Assembly (NCBI GenBank): GCA_002383605.1
Contig: DFYK01000032.1
Span: 1 to 17,729, forward strand
Direction: 5' to 3'
Length of the DNA: 17,729 nt
Source: Proteiniphilum sp. UBA4084
GTDB lineage: Bacteria; Bacteroidota; Bacteroidia; Bacteroidales; Dysgonomonadaceae
Shown: positions 1 to 7,515 of the stretch, in pieces
Numbering within the stretch: position 1 is the first letter of the stretch
Layout: each line of letters opens with the position of its first letter
Notes under the pieces: generated by a model
Told to the model about the DNA's origin: nothing
Databases searched by the model: none
The model's input: only the letters and a program-made list of their open reading frames with translations
Translations under genes and position numbers: made by a program

Positions 1-3000
1 GGAGGAGAGATATCGAGAAAGGTGGACAGCGGTCAAATGACCGAAGCCGAAGAAGCCGTCCAGTGGTATAAAAAGGTTTTTGGCGATGACTATTACCTTG
101 AGTTGCAGCGCCACAAGACCGACCGCCCCGATGCCGATCAGACCACCTACCCCAAGCAGGAAAGGGTGAACCAGGAGCTGATCCGCATCGCCCGCAAATA
201 TGATGTGAAGCTGATCGCCACCAATGATGTGCACTTCGTAAACGAGGAGGATGCCGATGCACATGATCGTCTCATCTGCCTCAGCACAGGCAAGGATTTC
301 GATGATCCCGACAGGATGCGCTACACCAAGCAGGAGTGGTTGAAGAGCACCGAGGAGATGAACCGGATCTTCGCAGACATCCCGGAGGTGTTGACCAACA
401 CCCTGGAGGTGGCAGAAAAGGTGGAGTTCTACTCGATAGACCACTCCCCACTGATGCCCTTTTATCCCATCGATCCGGCATTCGGCACCGAAGAGTCATA
501 CAAGAAGCAATACCCCGAAGAAGCACTTATTGAAGAGTTCGGGAAGGAAACCTTTCATCGGCTGGGTGACTACAACAAGGTGATACGGGTAAAGCTGGAG
601 GCGGACTATCTGACACATCTCACCAAAATTGGTGCTCAAAAGCGGTATGGAGACGATCTCAATGAGGAGATCATTGAACGGTTGCAGTTTGAGTTGGACA
701 CCATCAAAAACATGGGCTTTCCCGGTTATTTCCTCATCGTGCAGGATTTCATTGCTGCAGCCCGCGGCATGGATGTGGCAGTTGGACCCGGTCGTGGTTC
801 GGCAGCGGGATCCGCTGTGGCCTACTGCCTGGGCATCACCGATATTGATCCTCTGAAATATGACCTGCTGTTTGAGCGGTTTCTGAACCCGGACCGTATA
901 TCGATGCCCGATATCGATATCGATTTCGACGATGAAGGTCGGGGCAAGGTGCTCCGCTGGGTAACAGAGAAATATGGCAGCGAGAAGGTGGCACACATCA
1001 TCACCTACGGCACCATGGCTACAAAGTCTTCAATTAAGGATGTGGCAAGGGTACACAAGCTGCCCCTCTCCGATTCGAACCGCCTGGCAAAGCTCGTTCC
1101 CGACAGGATTCCAAACGTCAAGAAGATTACCCTGCAAACCGCCATCGACAATGTACCGGAGCTTAAAGAGGCTGCCAACAGCAACGATCCTCTGGTAAAA
1201 GATACACTCAAGTATGCCGTAATGCTGGAAGGGAATGTACGCAACACCGGGGTACATGCCTGCGGGGTAATTATCGGACAGAGCGACATCTCCGACGTGG
1301 TTCCCATCAGTACGGCAGAAGATAAAGAGACCAGAGAAAAAATGCTGGTCACACAATACGAGGGTTCGGTAATTGAGGAAACGGGACTGATTAAAATGGA
1401 CTTTCTCGGTCTCAAAACGCTATCAATCATCAAGGATGCACTCACAAACATTGAGTTAACACGCGGCATCAAGGTGGATATTGATGCCATCGATATGAAT
1501 GATCCTGCCACTTACCGACTCTATTGTAACGGACAGACCACCGGGACCTTTCAGTTTGAATCGGCAGGCATGCAGAAATATCTGAAGGAACTTCAACCCG
1601 GCAAGTTTGAGGATCTGATTGCGATGAACGCACTATACCGACCCGGTCCCATGGATTATATTCCTTCCTTTATCGCCCGCAAACAGGGTAAGGAGGAGAT
1701 CAGATATGATTTGCCCATCATGGAGAAATACCTGAGTGAGACCTATGGTATCACGGTCTATCAGGAACAGGTGATGCTTCTCTCCCGTCTGCTGGCCGAC
1801 TTCACCAGAGGTCAGTCGGATGAATTGCGCAAAGCAATGGGCAAGAAGATGATCGACAAGATGAACGCCCTGAAGGAGAAGTTCCTGGCAGGTGGAAAGA
1901 AAAACGGGTACGACGTGAAGATCCTCAACAAGATCTGGACCGACTGGGAGAAATTTGCCTCCTACGCGTTTAACAAGTCGCATGCCACCTGCTACTCCTG
2001 GGTGGCATACCAGACAGCCTGGCTCAAAGCCAACTATCCCTCTGAATACATGGCGGCAGTGCTCTCCAACAACCTGAACAACATCACCGAGATCACCAAG
2101 TTCATGGACGAATGCAAGGCAATGGACATGAACGTGCTCTGCCCCGACATCAACGAATCGTTCCTGAAGTTCTCGGTCAACAAAGCAGGTGACGTACGTT
2201 TCGGCCTTGCCGCCATCAAGAGCGTGGGTCAGGGTGCCGTTGCCGACATCATTGAGGAACGCACAAAAAACGGACCTTTTGCCGATATCTTCGATTTTGT
2301 GGAAAGGATAAACCTCTCTTCCTGTAATAAAAAAAATATCGAGGCACTGGCATTGTCGGGTGCTTTCGACTCTTTACCGGGCATACAGCGAGAACAATTT
2401 CTCGCGATGAACAACAGAGGTGAAGAATTTCTGGAGACGCTCATCCGGTATGGAAATAAATATCAACAGGACAAACAGGGAGCAATCACCTCCCTCTTTG
2501 GTGACGATAGTTCATTTCAGATTGCCCGTCCCGAGATACCGCAGGCACAACGCTGGTCGGACCTCGAAAGGCTGAACAGGGAACGTGAGCTTATCGGCAT
2601 CTATCTTTCGGCACATCCGCTCGATGATTATGAGTTTATTCTGAAATATGTATGCAATGCCGACACGGTGAAGCTGCAGGATCTGGATGCGCTCAACGGA
2701 TTGGATATCTCATTTGGCGGTATCATCACGGCAGTGCGTGAGGGTCAAACAAAAAGAGGGTCCCCCTATACTATCTTCAAGATAGAAGACTACGCGGGTA
2801 GTTATGAAATTGCACTCTTCAGCGAAGACAGCGTCAATTTCGGCAGGTATGCCCGCATTGGATTGTCGGTTTACATTCAGGCGAGGATTCAACCCAAACG
2901 ATTCAGACAGGAGGAGCTTGAGGTAAAAATCACCTCCATCGGATTACTTTCGGAGATGCGGGAAAAGCTTGTTTCCAAGATCACACTGCAGATTCCGCTC

Positions 3001-3204
3001 ACCGAACTGGATGACACCACTGTAACAGAATTATCGGCACTGGTGAAAAACAATTCCGGAAATTCATTGTTATACTTCCAGATCATCGGTGAAGAATCCC
3101 ACATGCACATAGAGCTTTTCTCACGTCCTGCACGGATTCAGGTGAACAGACATTTCATCGATTATCTGAGAGACAATCTACTGATCGATTTCAAAATCAA
3201 TTAA
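1..3204 (+). CDS. dnaE: DNA polymerase III subunit alpha (5' partial)
   Basis: This is the catalytic subunit of the replicative DNA polymerase. The reading frame is open from base 1 and begins GGEISRKVDSG, matching the conserved CLGGEI region, so the gene starts upstream; the GTG at 22 is internal. About 1,067 residues are visible, and roughly the first 150-170 (most of the PHP domain) are missing. Counting from base 1: the end of the PHP domain (TNDVHF near residue 75), the polymerase core with GPGRGSAAGS followed by PDIDIDF (Asp 304 and 306), and the third catalytic Asp 467 in KMDFLGL. A helix-hairpin-helix stretch (SVGQGAVADIIEE) lies near residue 740. A probable clamp-binding peptide TSLF is at 830-833, and an OB fold is at about 900-945. 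The frame is intact to TAA. trxA follows after 24 bases. The family call is certain. Confidence 0.98.
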   Translation, partial: GGEISRKVDSGQMTEAEEAVQWYKKVFGDDYYLELQRHKTDRPDADQTTYPKQERVNQELIRIARKYDVKLIATNDVHFVNEEDADAHDRLICLSTGKDFDDPDRMRYTKQEWLKSTEEMNRIFADIPEVLTNTLEVAEKVEFYSIDHSPLMPFYPIDPAFGTEESYKKQYPEEALIEEFGKETFHRLGDYNKVIRVKLEADYLTHLTKIGAQKRYGDDLNEEIIERLQFELDTIKNMGFPGYFLIVQDFIAAARGMDVAVGPGRGSAAGSAVAYCLGITDIDPLKYDLLFERFLNPDRISMPDIDIDFDDEGRGKVLRWVTEKYGSEKVAHIITYGTMATKSSIKDVARVHKLPLSDSNRLAKLVPDRIPNVKKITLQTAIDNVPELKEAANSNDPLVKDTLKYAVMLEGNVRNTGVHACGVIIGQSDISDVVPISTAEDKETREKMLVTQYEGSVIEETGLIKMDFLGLKTLSIIKDALTNIELTRGIKVDIDAIDMNDPATYRLYCNGQTTGTFQFESAGMQKYLKELQPGKFEDLIAMNALYRPGPMDYIPSFIARKQGKEEIRYDLPIMEKYLSETYGITVYQEQVMLLSRLLADFTRGQSDELRKAMGKKMIDKMNALKEKFLAGGKKNGYDVKILNKIWTDWEKFASYAFNKSHATCYSWVAYQTAWLKANYPSEYMAAVLSNNLNNITEITKFMDECKAMDMNVLCPDINESFLKFSVNKAGDVRFGLAAIKSVGQGAVADIIEERTKNGPFADIFDFVERINLSSCNKKNIEALALSGAFDSLPGIQREQFLAMNNRGEEFLETLIRYGNKYQQDKQGAITSLFGDDSSFQIARPEIPQAQRWSDLERLNRERELIGIYLSAHPLDDYEFILKYVCNADTVKLQDLDALNGLDISFGGIITAVREGQTKRGSPYTIFKIEDYAGSYEIALFSEDSVNFGRYARIGLSVYIQARIQPKRFRQEELEVKITSIGLLSEMREKLVSKITLQIPLTELDDTTVTELSALVKNNSGNSLLYFQIIGEESHMHIELFSRPARIQVNRHFIDYLRDNLLIDFKIN

Positions 3205-3228
3205 TCAAATAATTTAAAACAGACAAAT

Positions 3229-3543
3229 ATGGCGCTTCAAATTACAGATGCAACCATCAACGAGGTGTTGCAGACAGACAAACTGGTCGTAATTGACTTC
3301 TGGGCAGAATGGTGTGGTCCCTGCAAGATGGTGGGACCGATCATCGAACAAATCAGTGAAGAATATAAAGACAAAGTGATCGTAGGTAAACTCGATGTAG
3401 ACAACAACGACGACACCACATCGAAATACGGAATCCGCAATATACCTACAGTGCTCTTCATCAAAAACGGTGAGGTGGTGGATAAGGTGGTGGGTGCAGG
3501 AGCCAAAAGCCTTTTCACCGACAAAATCAACAAGCTGATCTGA
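3229..3543 (+). CDS. trxA: Thioredoxin
   Basis: A small cytoplasmic thiol-disulfide oxidoreductase of 104 residues, the usual thioredoxin length. The active site WCGPCK is at residues 28-33 (Cys29 and Cys32), with the buried Asp23 in VIDFWAEW and the cis-proline Pro73 in RNIPT. There is no signal peptide, so it is cytosolic. It would be recycled by thioredoxin reductase and would reduce proteins such as ribonucleotide reductase. It lies 24 bases after dnaE on the same strand, with no promoter box visible in the gap and a strong terminator 23 bases after its stop, so it is probably the last gene of a dnaE-trxA transcript. The ATG at 3229 is preceded by an A-rich leader, typical of this phylum. 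Confidence 0.97.
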   Translation: MALQITDATINEVLQTDKLVVIDFWAEWCGPCKMVGPIIEQISEEYKDKVIVGKLDVDNNDDTTSKYGIRNIPTVLFIKNGEVVDKVVGAGAKSLFTDKINKLI

Positions 3544-3565
3544 TCGGTTGGGCACAAAATAAAAT

Positions 3566-3600
3566 AAGCATCCCTCTTTTATGACAGGGATGCTTTTTTT
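3566..3600. terminator. Rho-independent terminator between convergent trxA and the DUF2795-like gene
   Basis: A perfect 10-bp stem, AAGCATCCCT (3566-3575) with AGGGATGCTT (3586-3595), encloses a 10-base loop and runs into seven Ts (3594-3600). Read on the other strand, the stem is followed by a T-rich tract (complement of 3551-3565). It can therefore serve both trxA and the convergent minus-strand gene ending at 3616. Confidence 0.92.
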
Positions 3601-3615
3601 ATGGGATGCTCACAC

Positions 3616-3837
3616 TTAATATTCGTCTTCGTTGAAGAAGAAATCTTCCTTGCTCGGATAATCGGGCCAAATATCTTCAATCGATTCAAATATTTCACCC
3701 TCTTCCTCTATTTCCTGCAGATTTTCGATGACTTCCAACGGTGCACCCGAGCGTTGTGCATAATCGATTAGTTCATCTTTTGTAGCGGGCCAGGGAGCAT
3801 CCTCCAGCTTCGATGCCAGTTCTAGTGTCCAATACAT
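3616..3837 (-). CDS. Small acidic DUF2795-like protein
   Basis: A 73-residue, strongly acidic protein (many Glu and Asp, ending FFFNEDEY) with no signal peptide or membrane segment. It begins MYWTLELASKLEDAPWPATKDELIDYAQRSG and then APLEVIENLQEIEEEGE, a pattern I recognise as the short DUF2795-type protein conserved across Bacteroidales. The WPATKDELIDYA segment resembles a small helical domain. The function is unknown. It is convergent with trxA, and a TACATTTG promoter box 41 bases upstream suggests separate transcription from the adenosyltransferase gene behind it. The strong sequence recognition argues against a chance reading frame. The exact Pfam assignment is from memory. Confidence 0.88.
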   Translation of the reverse strand: MYWTLELASKLEDAPWPATKDELIDYAQRSGAPLEVIENLQEIEEEGEIFESIEDIWPDYPSKEDFFFNEDEY

Positions 3838-3877
3838 TGAAAAATCCTTTCTTTAGTTGTTTGTTTCAAATTTTCCG

Positions 3878-3885
3878 CAAATGTA
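3878..3885 (-). promoter_or_regulatory. Bacteroidota -7 promoter box for the DUF2795-like gene
   Basis: TACATTTG on the minus strand fits TAnnTTTG, the Bacteroidota -7 consensus. It lies about 41 bases before the start codon at 3837 and just past the stop of the adenosyltransferase gene. No convincing -33 TTTG is seen at the usual spacing. Confidence 0.55.
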
Positions 3886-3895
3886 TAAAAAGTTT

Positions 3896-4456
3896 TTATA
3901 TATCACCCTGTTCCCAGTATATTTCTTCCGATGTTTTGTGGCTTTCCAGTCGTGCAAGCACGAAGAAGTAGTCTGAAAGCCGATTGAGAAAGATAACAAC
4001 CTTCTCCGATACCGGAAAATCTTCCGCTACCCGATAGACAATACGCTCTGCCCGGCGGGTAACCGTGCGGCAAATGTGAGCCCGCGAAGCTGCCTCATTT
4101 CCTCCGGGCAGCACAAAGCGGTTCAGACGAGGCAGAACTGCGTCTATCTGATCTATCTGGGCTTCTATGCGTGCAATATCATTGGCGCTTATGATACTGG
4201 CAGTCTTGGGTTGTTTACTCTCGGTTTCTGTGGCCAGAAAGGAACCTACAGCAAAAAGCTTATGCTGGATAAAGAGCAGGAAATCGTTGTGCTCCTTCTC
4301 TTTGATTTCGCAATTTAACCAGCCGGTAAAACTGTTCAGTTCATCTATGGTGCCATACGCTTCGAGCCGGATATGCGTTTTACGAACCCGTGTTCCTCCT
4401 ACGAGCGCCGTGGTGCCCTTGTCTCCGGTCTTTGTATATATAATACTTTTTTTCAT
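3896..4456 (-). CDS. PduO-type cob(I)yrinic acid a,c-diamide / cob(I)alamin adenosyltransferase
   Basis: This enzyme transfers the 5'-deoxyadenosyl group from ATP to cob(I)alamin, making coenzyme B12 for enzymes such as methylmalonyl-CoA mutase. I start it at the ATG at 4456, giving 186 residues beginning MKKSIIYTKTGDKGTT. An in-frame ATG 33 bases further upstream would add a hydrophobic stretch not expected in this family. Visible motifs are TKTGDKGTT (residues 8-16, ATP phosphate contact), YGTIDELNS (34-42), FVLPGG (114-119), CRTVTRRAER (129-138) and FLNRLSDYFFVLAR (156-169), in the family's usual order. It is cytoplasmic. It follows the methyltransferase-like gene after 172 bases without a recognised promoter box. 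No B12 riboswitch is evident in that gap. Confidence 0.95.
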   Translation of the reverse strand: MKKSIIYTKTGDKGTTALVGGTRVRKTHIRLEAYGTIDELNSFTGWLNCEIKEKEHNDFLLFIQHKLFAVGSFLATETESKQPKTASIISANDIARIEAQIDQIDAVLPRLNRFVLPGGNEAASRAHICRTVTRRAERIVYRVAEDFPVSEKVVIFLNRLSDYFFVLARLESHKTSEEIYWEQGDI

Positions 4457-4482
4457 TATGATCATTGTTTGTTTTATAGCGA

Positions 4483-4510
4483 TCAGCAATCAGTTTTCAG
4501 CAATCAGCTT
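4483..4510. repeat. Four tandem TCAGNNN heptads
   Basis: TCAGCAA, TCAGTTT, TCAGCAA and TCAGCTT stand head to tail in the gap between the adenosyltransferase and methyltransferase-like genes. The 11-base unit TCAGCAATCAG occurs exactly twice (4483-4493 and 4497-4507). Two further related heptads, GCAGCTT and TCAGCGT, lie at 4555-4568. On the minus strand the core reads CTGATTGCTGA. It is a simple-sequence repeat of unknown role. Confidence 0.7.
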
Positions 4511-4628
4511 TTTTGGTACAAATTTTCTTCATACAGCGGTTTGCAAGGGTGTTTGCAGCTTTCAGCGTCATTTTTTAAGAAGCAAACGTTCAGTATGTGG
4601 CGGTTTACAGGATTGTTTTTGTCTCTCT

Positions 4629-5207
4629 TTACACAAAATAATGCATCTTATGAAAGGAGGGTCGTATGAAAGCGAGGCCCATTATCTTCCTGTCGAATGT
4701 GATACTGATCCGCTCATCTTTAACGATAAGGGACCAAAATTGTTTACTTAGTCTGTTATTTATTGGATAAATAGCCCAACAGCTATTCTCATGGCTCAGT
4801 TGAAGCAAGGCATCAATTGAAAGGTTCTCTATCTCGACCTTCTCCTCCAGGTTGATGAAGATGGCGTCGTAAGGTTCCGCACCGGGTTCTGGCACTGTCG
4901 CCACGCAGGTACAACGGATATCGGATGAAGATGCCACAAGATAGCGGGTATTTACTCCCTCGGCAGCGTTTAGCTCAAGAATACGTTTCGCTTTGAAATG
5001 ATTGACAAGACGGAAGGAGAGATGATTGATTTCACTCCGGGCATAACTTTGCAGACTCTTTTCCGTCAGTATTTTCGGGATATCCTGAAAAGCATAATAC
5101 CCATATTTCGCATGCAATACATTGGTGATCGTATCGAAAGCAAAGGGCGAATGAATACCGTGGCCCCGTGACTGTTTCAATCGAAGCCACCATCTGGAAA
5201 ACAGCAT
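4629..5207 (-). CDS. Shortened class I SAM-methyltransferase-like protein
   Basis: A cytoplasmic protein of 192 residues from the ATG at 5207; a GTG at 5210 could add one residue. The N-terminus carries RGHGIHSPFAFDTITNV (about 14-30), which I recognise from a Bacteroidota family annotated as class I SAM-dependent methyltransferases. A motif I-like strand-loop, RILELNAAEGVNTRYLV, is at 75-91. A later strand, YDAIFINL (113-120), and a C-terminal block, ISITFDRKIMGLAFIR (167-182), also fit. The usual glycine-rich motif is degenerate (ELNAAEG). Only about 20 residues separate motif I from YDAIFINL, so the part that normally holds the acidic SAM-binding strand and the next helix appears missing. 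It may be a degenerate or repurposed member, and the substrate is unknown. It starts 7 bases after ispF, so it is translationally close and probably co-transcribed. Confidence 0.75.
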   Translation of the reverse strand: MLFSRWWLRLKQSRGHGIHSPFAFDTITNVLHAKYGYYAFQDIPKILTEKSLQSYARSEINHLSFRLVNHFKAKRILELNAAEGVNTRYLVASSSDIRCTCVATVPEPGAEPYDAIFINLEEKVEIENLSIDALLQLSHENSCWAIYPINNRLSKQFWSLIVKDERISITFDRKIMGLAFIRPSFHKMHYFV

Positions 5208-5214
5208 CACGATG

Positions 5215-5700
5215 TTATATTTTCTCGATTAACACAACTGCGTATGCGGTGATTCCTTCCTCCCGTCCCACGAAACCCATTTTCTCGGAAGTGGTTGCTT
5301 TAATGGAGATGGCATCACGATCAAGCTCCATAATATCGGCAAGTTTTTGTTGCATGGCAGGTATGTGGGGATTTAGTTTTGGCTGCTCCGTGCATACCGT
5401 CGTATCAATATTCCCTATCCTATAACCCTTATCGCATAGTAGAGAAACACATTTTTTCAGCAGGATCTTGCTGTCGGCACCCTGATAGTCTGGTGAAGTA
5501 TCTGGAAAATGATATCCTATATCCCGTAGGTTAGCTGCCCCCAGCATCGCATCGCAAATGGCATGGATCAAAACATCCGCATCGGAATGGCCCAGCAGTC
5601 CCCGATGGTGATCGAGTTGAACACCGCCGATCCACAGTTCTCTTTTTTCTGCAAAACGATGCATATCATATCCGAAGCCAACCCGTATGTTCATGATCAT
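5215..5700 (-). CDS. ispF: 2-C-methyl-D-erythritol 2,4-cyclodiphosphate synthase
   Basis: IspF catalyses the fifth step of the non-mevalonate isoprenoid pathway, cyclising CDP-methylerythritol phosphate with loss of CMP. It has 161 residues, close to the usual 155-160. Zinc ligands are in GYDMHRF (Asp12 and His14) and LIHA (His46). GHSDADV (38-43), DIGYHFPDT (60-68) and the C-terminal KATTSEKMGFVGREEGI (134-150) are the family signatures. It acts as a cytosolic trimer. The ATG at 5700 overlaps the porV stop (ATGA); an alternative ATG at 5694 gives MNIRVGFGYDMH, which is also family-typical. It sits between porV and the methyltransferase-like gene. The porV-ispF order is one I recall from other Bacteroidales. 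Confidence 0.97.
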   Translation of the reverse strand: MIMNIRVGFGYDMHRFAEKRELWIGGVQLDHHRGLLGHSDADVLIHAICDAMLGAANLRDIGYHFPDTSPDYQGADSKILLKKCVSLLCDKGYRIGNIDTTVCTEQPKLNPHIPAMQQKLADIMELDRDAISIKATTSEKMGFVGREEGITAYAVVLIEKI

Positions 5701-6857
5701 CGCATTAAGTTTCTGATTCCCTCGATATCGAATCCCAACGAGAGACGCAGGGTCTGATCCAACGGGTTCGACTGGGCAGTTGAGATCAGGTAGGCTGCAT
5801 CAACCTGAAAAGCTTTCATTCTGAATCCTGTTCCAAATGTAAAGTAACGCCTGTTGCCCTTGTACTCGTTTTCGTGATAATAACCTGTTCTCACCGAAAA
5901 CTGATTCAGATAGGTGTACTCCATGCCCACCGACCACATGATCTCCTGCAACTCTTCTTCAAGGCCCCCTGGTGCATCTCCCAGTGACTTGAAAATTCCT
6001 GCGATGGAAGAGATACCCTGGTAGTCATCGATACGCTGTTGCGCATCTTCAGCCGTCTCTCCCTCCTTCGCCAATTGTGGTGTAGGAACAAGCAGTTTGT
6101 TGAGATCAACACTGAATGAAAGGGTATGATCTTTTGCTATGGGATATCCCAGGGAGGCTCCCAGCCGCATGTTTGTAGGGAGAAAATAGGAATTGGTGCC
6201 GCCGTCATATGAGATTTTTGTACCAATATTGGATAGATTGAAACCCAGGCCGAGCAGCATTTCAGTGCGGCCCAAATAAAGATAGGATTCGTTATAGCCG
6301 GCGATGTCTGCAGCAAATGCATTGCCGGGTGTTGTTTCGTTGTTCCCCGTGGAGTAATCGGCCCGGATGTATCTGAGAGTTACTGCACCGGCAAAGGTCT
6401 CCGACAGCCTTCTTGAATAGGCGAGATCAAGTGCAAACTCATGAGGTGAAACAGTTTGCCAGAACTCGCCGTTCATGTCGGCGATGTCGATGTTTCCCAA
6501 TGAGAAATAGCGCAATGAAGCGCTAAGCGCATCGAGATTGTCATCACCCAACTTCCAGAATCCGGAAGCATAGAGCAGATTTATGTCGCTCACCAGTTTG
6601 CTTAGCCAGGGTGTATAGGAAAATGCCACGCCCCCCTCTGAAGACAGGAAGGGATATTTGGCGGCATTCCAATGCTGAGAAAAGAGATCGGGCATGGTTG
6701 CTGCCCCCATATCTCCCATGCCACCACCTCGGGCATCGGGCGCGAATTGCAATGAGGGCATGGCCACCGGTATGGGATTGTACTCCTGTGCCGGCAACAC
6801 ACTACTCCATAGCACGAAAAGGATGCTGCACAAAAAGGTGTGTATTGTTTTACTCAT
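5697..6857 (-). CDS. porV: Type IX secretion system outer-membrane protein PorV
   Basis: PorV (also LptO) is an outer-membrane beta-barrel of the FadL type. It receives T9SS cargo from the SprA translocon and delivers it to the PorU sortase, which attaches it to the cell surface. The protein has 386 residues, close to the family size. A signal peptide (hydrophobic residues about 6-20, ending LPAQ) is followed by the diagnostic PDARGGGMGDMGAATMPD and SQHWNAAKYPF block (about 40-70). The remainder has alternating beta-strand character, including TGYYHENEYKGNRRYFTFGTG near the C-terminus. The stop overlaps the ispF start. Upstream, 43 bases away, is the FAHD1-like gene rather than porU, the usual partner in Porphyromonas. 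It could be co-transcribed with rex and the hydrolase gene. Confidence 0.95.
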   Translation of the reverse strand: MSKTIHTFLCSILFVLWSSVLPAQEYNPIPVAMPSLQFAPDARGGGMGDMGAATMPDLFSQHWNAAKYPFLSSEGGVAFSYTPWLSKLVSDINLLYASGFWKLGDDNLDALSASLRYFSLGNIDIADMNGEFWQTVSPHEFALDLAYSRRLSETFAGAVTLRYIRADYSTGNNETTPGNAFAADIAGYNESYLYLGRTEMLLGLGFNLSNIGTKISYDGGTNSYFLPTNMRLGASLGYPIAKDHTLSFSVDLNKLLVPTPQLAKEGETAEDAQQRIDDYQGISSIAGIFKSLGDAPGGLEEELQEIMWSVGMEYTYLNQFSVRTGYYHENEYKGNRRYFTFGTGFRMKAFQVDAAYLISTAQSNPLDQTLRLSLGFDIEGIRNLMR

Positions 6858-6900
6858 TTTGATATAGATTGACGATTGATTGCCTTGTTGCCAGGCAGAC

Positions 6901-7515
6901 TTACTTTACCCTGAAATCCAACAGTTTTTTATCGCCGATGTATCCCTGTAAATGGTCGTTTACCATTACCGGACCAATGCCAGCGGGAGTACCGGTAAAG
7001 ATCAGATCACCCATCTTTAACGTAAAATATCGGCTCAAATGAGAAATAATCTTATCCACCGAATAAATCATCTCTCCGGAGTTGCCCTGCTGCACCATTT
7101 TTCCATTGATGTCGAGATGAAAATCAAGTCTATTTACGCTTCCAACCTCCTCTTTGGAGACAAAGGTGCCGATGGCGGCAGAATTGTCAAAGGCCTTGGC
7201 AATCTCCCAGGGTAATCCCAGTTCCTTCTGTTTTCGTTGCAGGTCACGGGCTGTAAAATCTATGCCTACTGTAACCTCCTCGTAATAACGTTCTGCAAAG
7301 CGTTCTGCAATATTTTTACCGAGTCGGCTTATTTTTATTACCAGTTCCGTTTCGTAATGTATTTCTTCTGAAAAATCGGGCAAGTAAAAAGGCTTTCCTC
7401 CTTTGAGCAGTGCTGTGTCGGGTTTCATAAAAAAAACCGGCTCCTCACTCTCAAACGTACGCTTCATCTCTTTATTGTGCGACGCGTAATTAAGACCAAT
7501 AGCAAAAATCTTCAT
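6901..7515 (-). CDS. FAHD1-like fumarylacetoacetate hydrolase family protein
   Basis: A cytoplasmic, metal-dependent enzyme of 204 residues, the short FAHD1/YcgM size. Known activities in this group are acylpyruvate hydrolysis and oxaloacetate decarboxylation or tautomerisation. The metal-binding carboxylates are visible: Glu55 and Glu57 in HYETELVIKI, and Asp86 in GIDFTARDLQ. His13 and Glu16 in LNYASHNKEM have the spacing of the FAHD1 catalytic His-Glu pair. LPWEIAKAFD (101-110) matches the FAHD1 LPWTLAKSF block, and GTPAGIGPV forms the C-terminal loop. Its ATG overlaps the rex stop (ATGA), so it is translationally coupled to the redox regulator. The exact substrate cannot be decided from sequence; an oxaloacetate-handling role is the most economical guess. 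Confidence 0.92.
   Translation of the reverse strand: MKIFAIGLNYASHNKEMKRTFESEEPVFFMKPDTALLKGGKPFYLPDFSEEIHYETELVIKISRLGKNIAERFAERYYEEVTVGIDFTARDLQRKQKELGLPWEIAKAFDNSAAIGTFVSKEEVGSVNRLDFHLDINGKMVQQGNSGEMIYSVDKIISHLSRYFTLKMGDLIFTGTPAGIGPVMVNDHLQGYIGDKKLLDFRVK

Noticed and set aside
281..3110. Many open frames of 60-168 codons antisense to or overlapping dnaE
   Set aside because: They lie wholly inside the strongly conserved dnaE frame, show no family resemblance or plausible leaders, and are explained as shadow frames of a codon-biased gene.
4457..4628. Cobalamin riboswitch upstream of the adenosyltransferase
   Set aside because: The gap is only 172 bases and shows no B12-box-like motif or long-range pairing; it holds mainly heptad repeats.
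4167..4751. A 194-codon plus-strand frame across the adenosyltransferase start and the heptad repeat
   Set aside because: It is antisense to the conserved adenosyltransferase and methyltransferase-like genes, is cysteine- and serine-rich without domain pattern, and has no promoter or leader.
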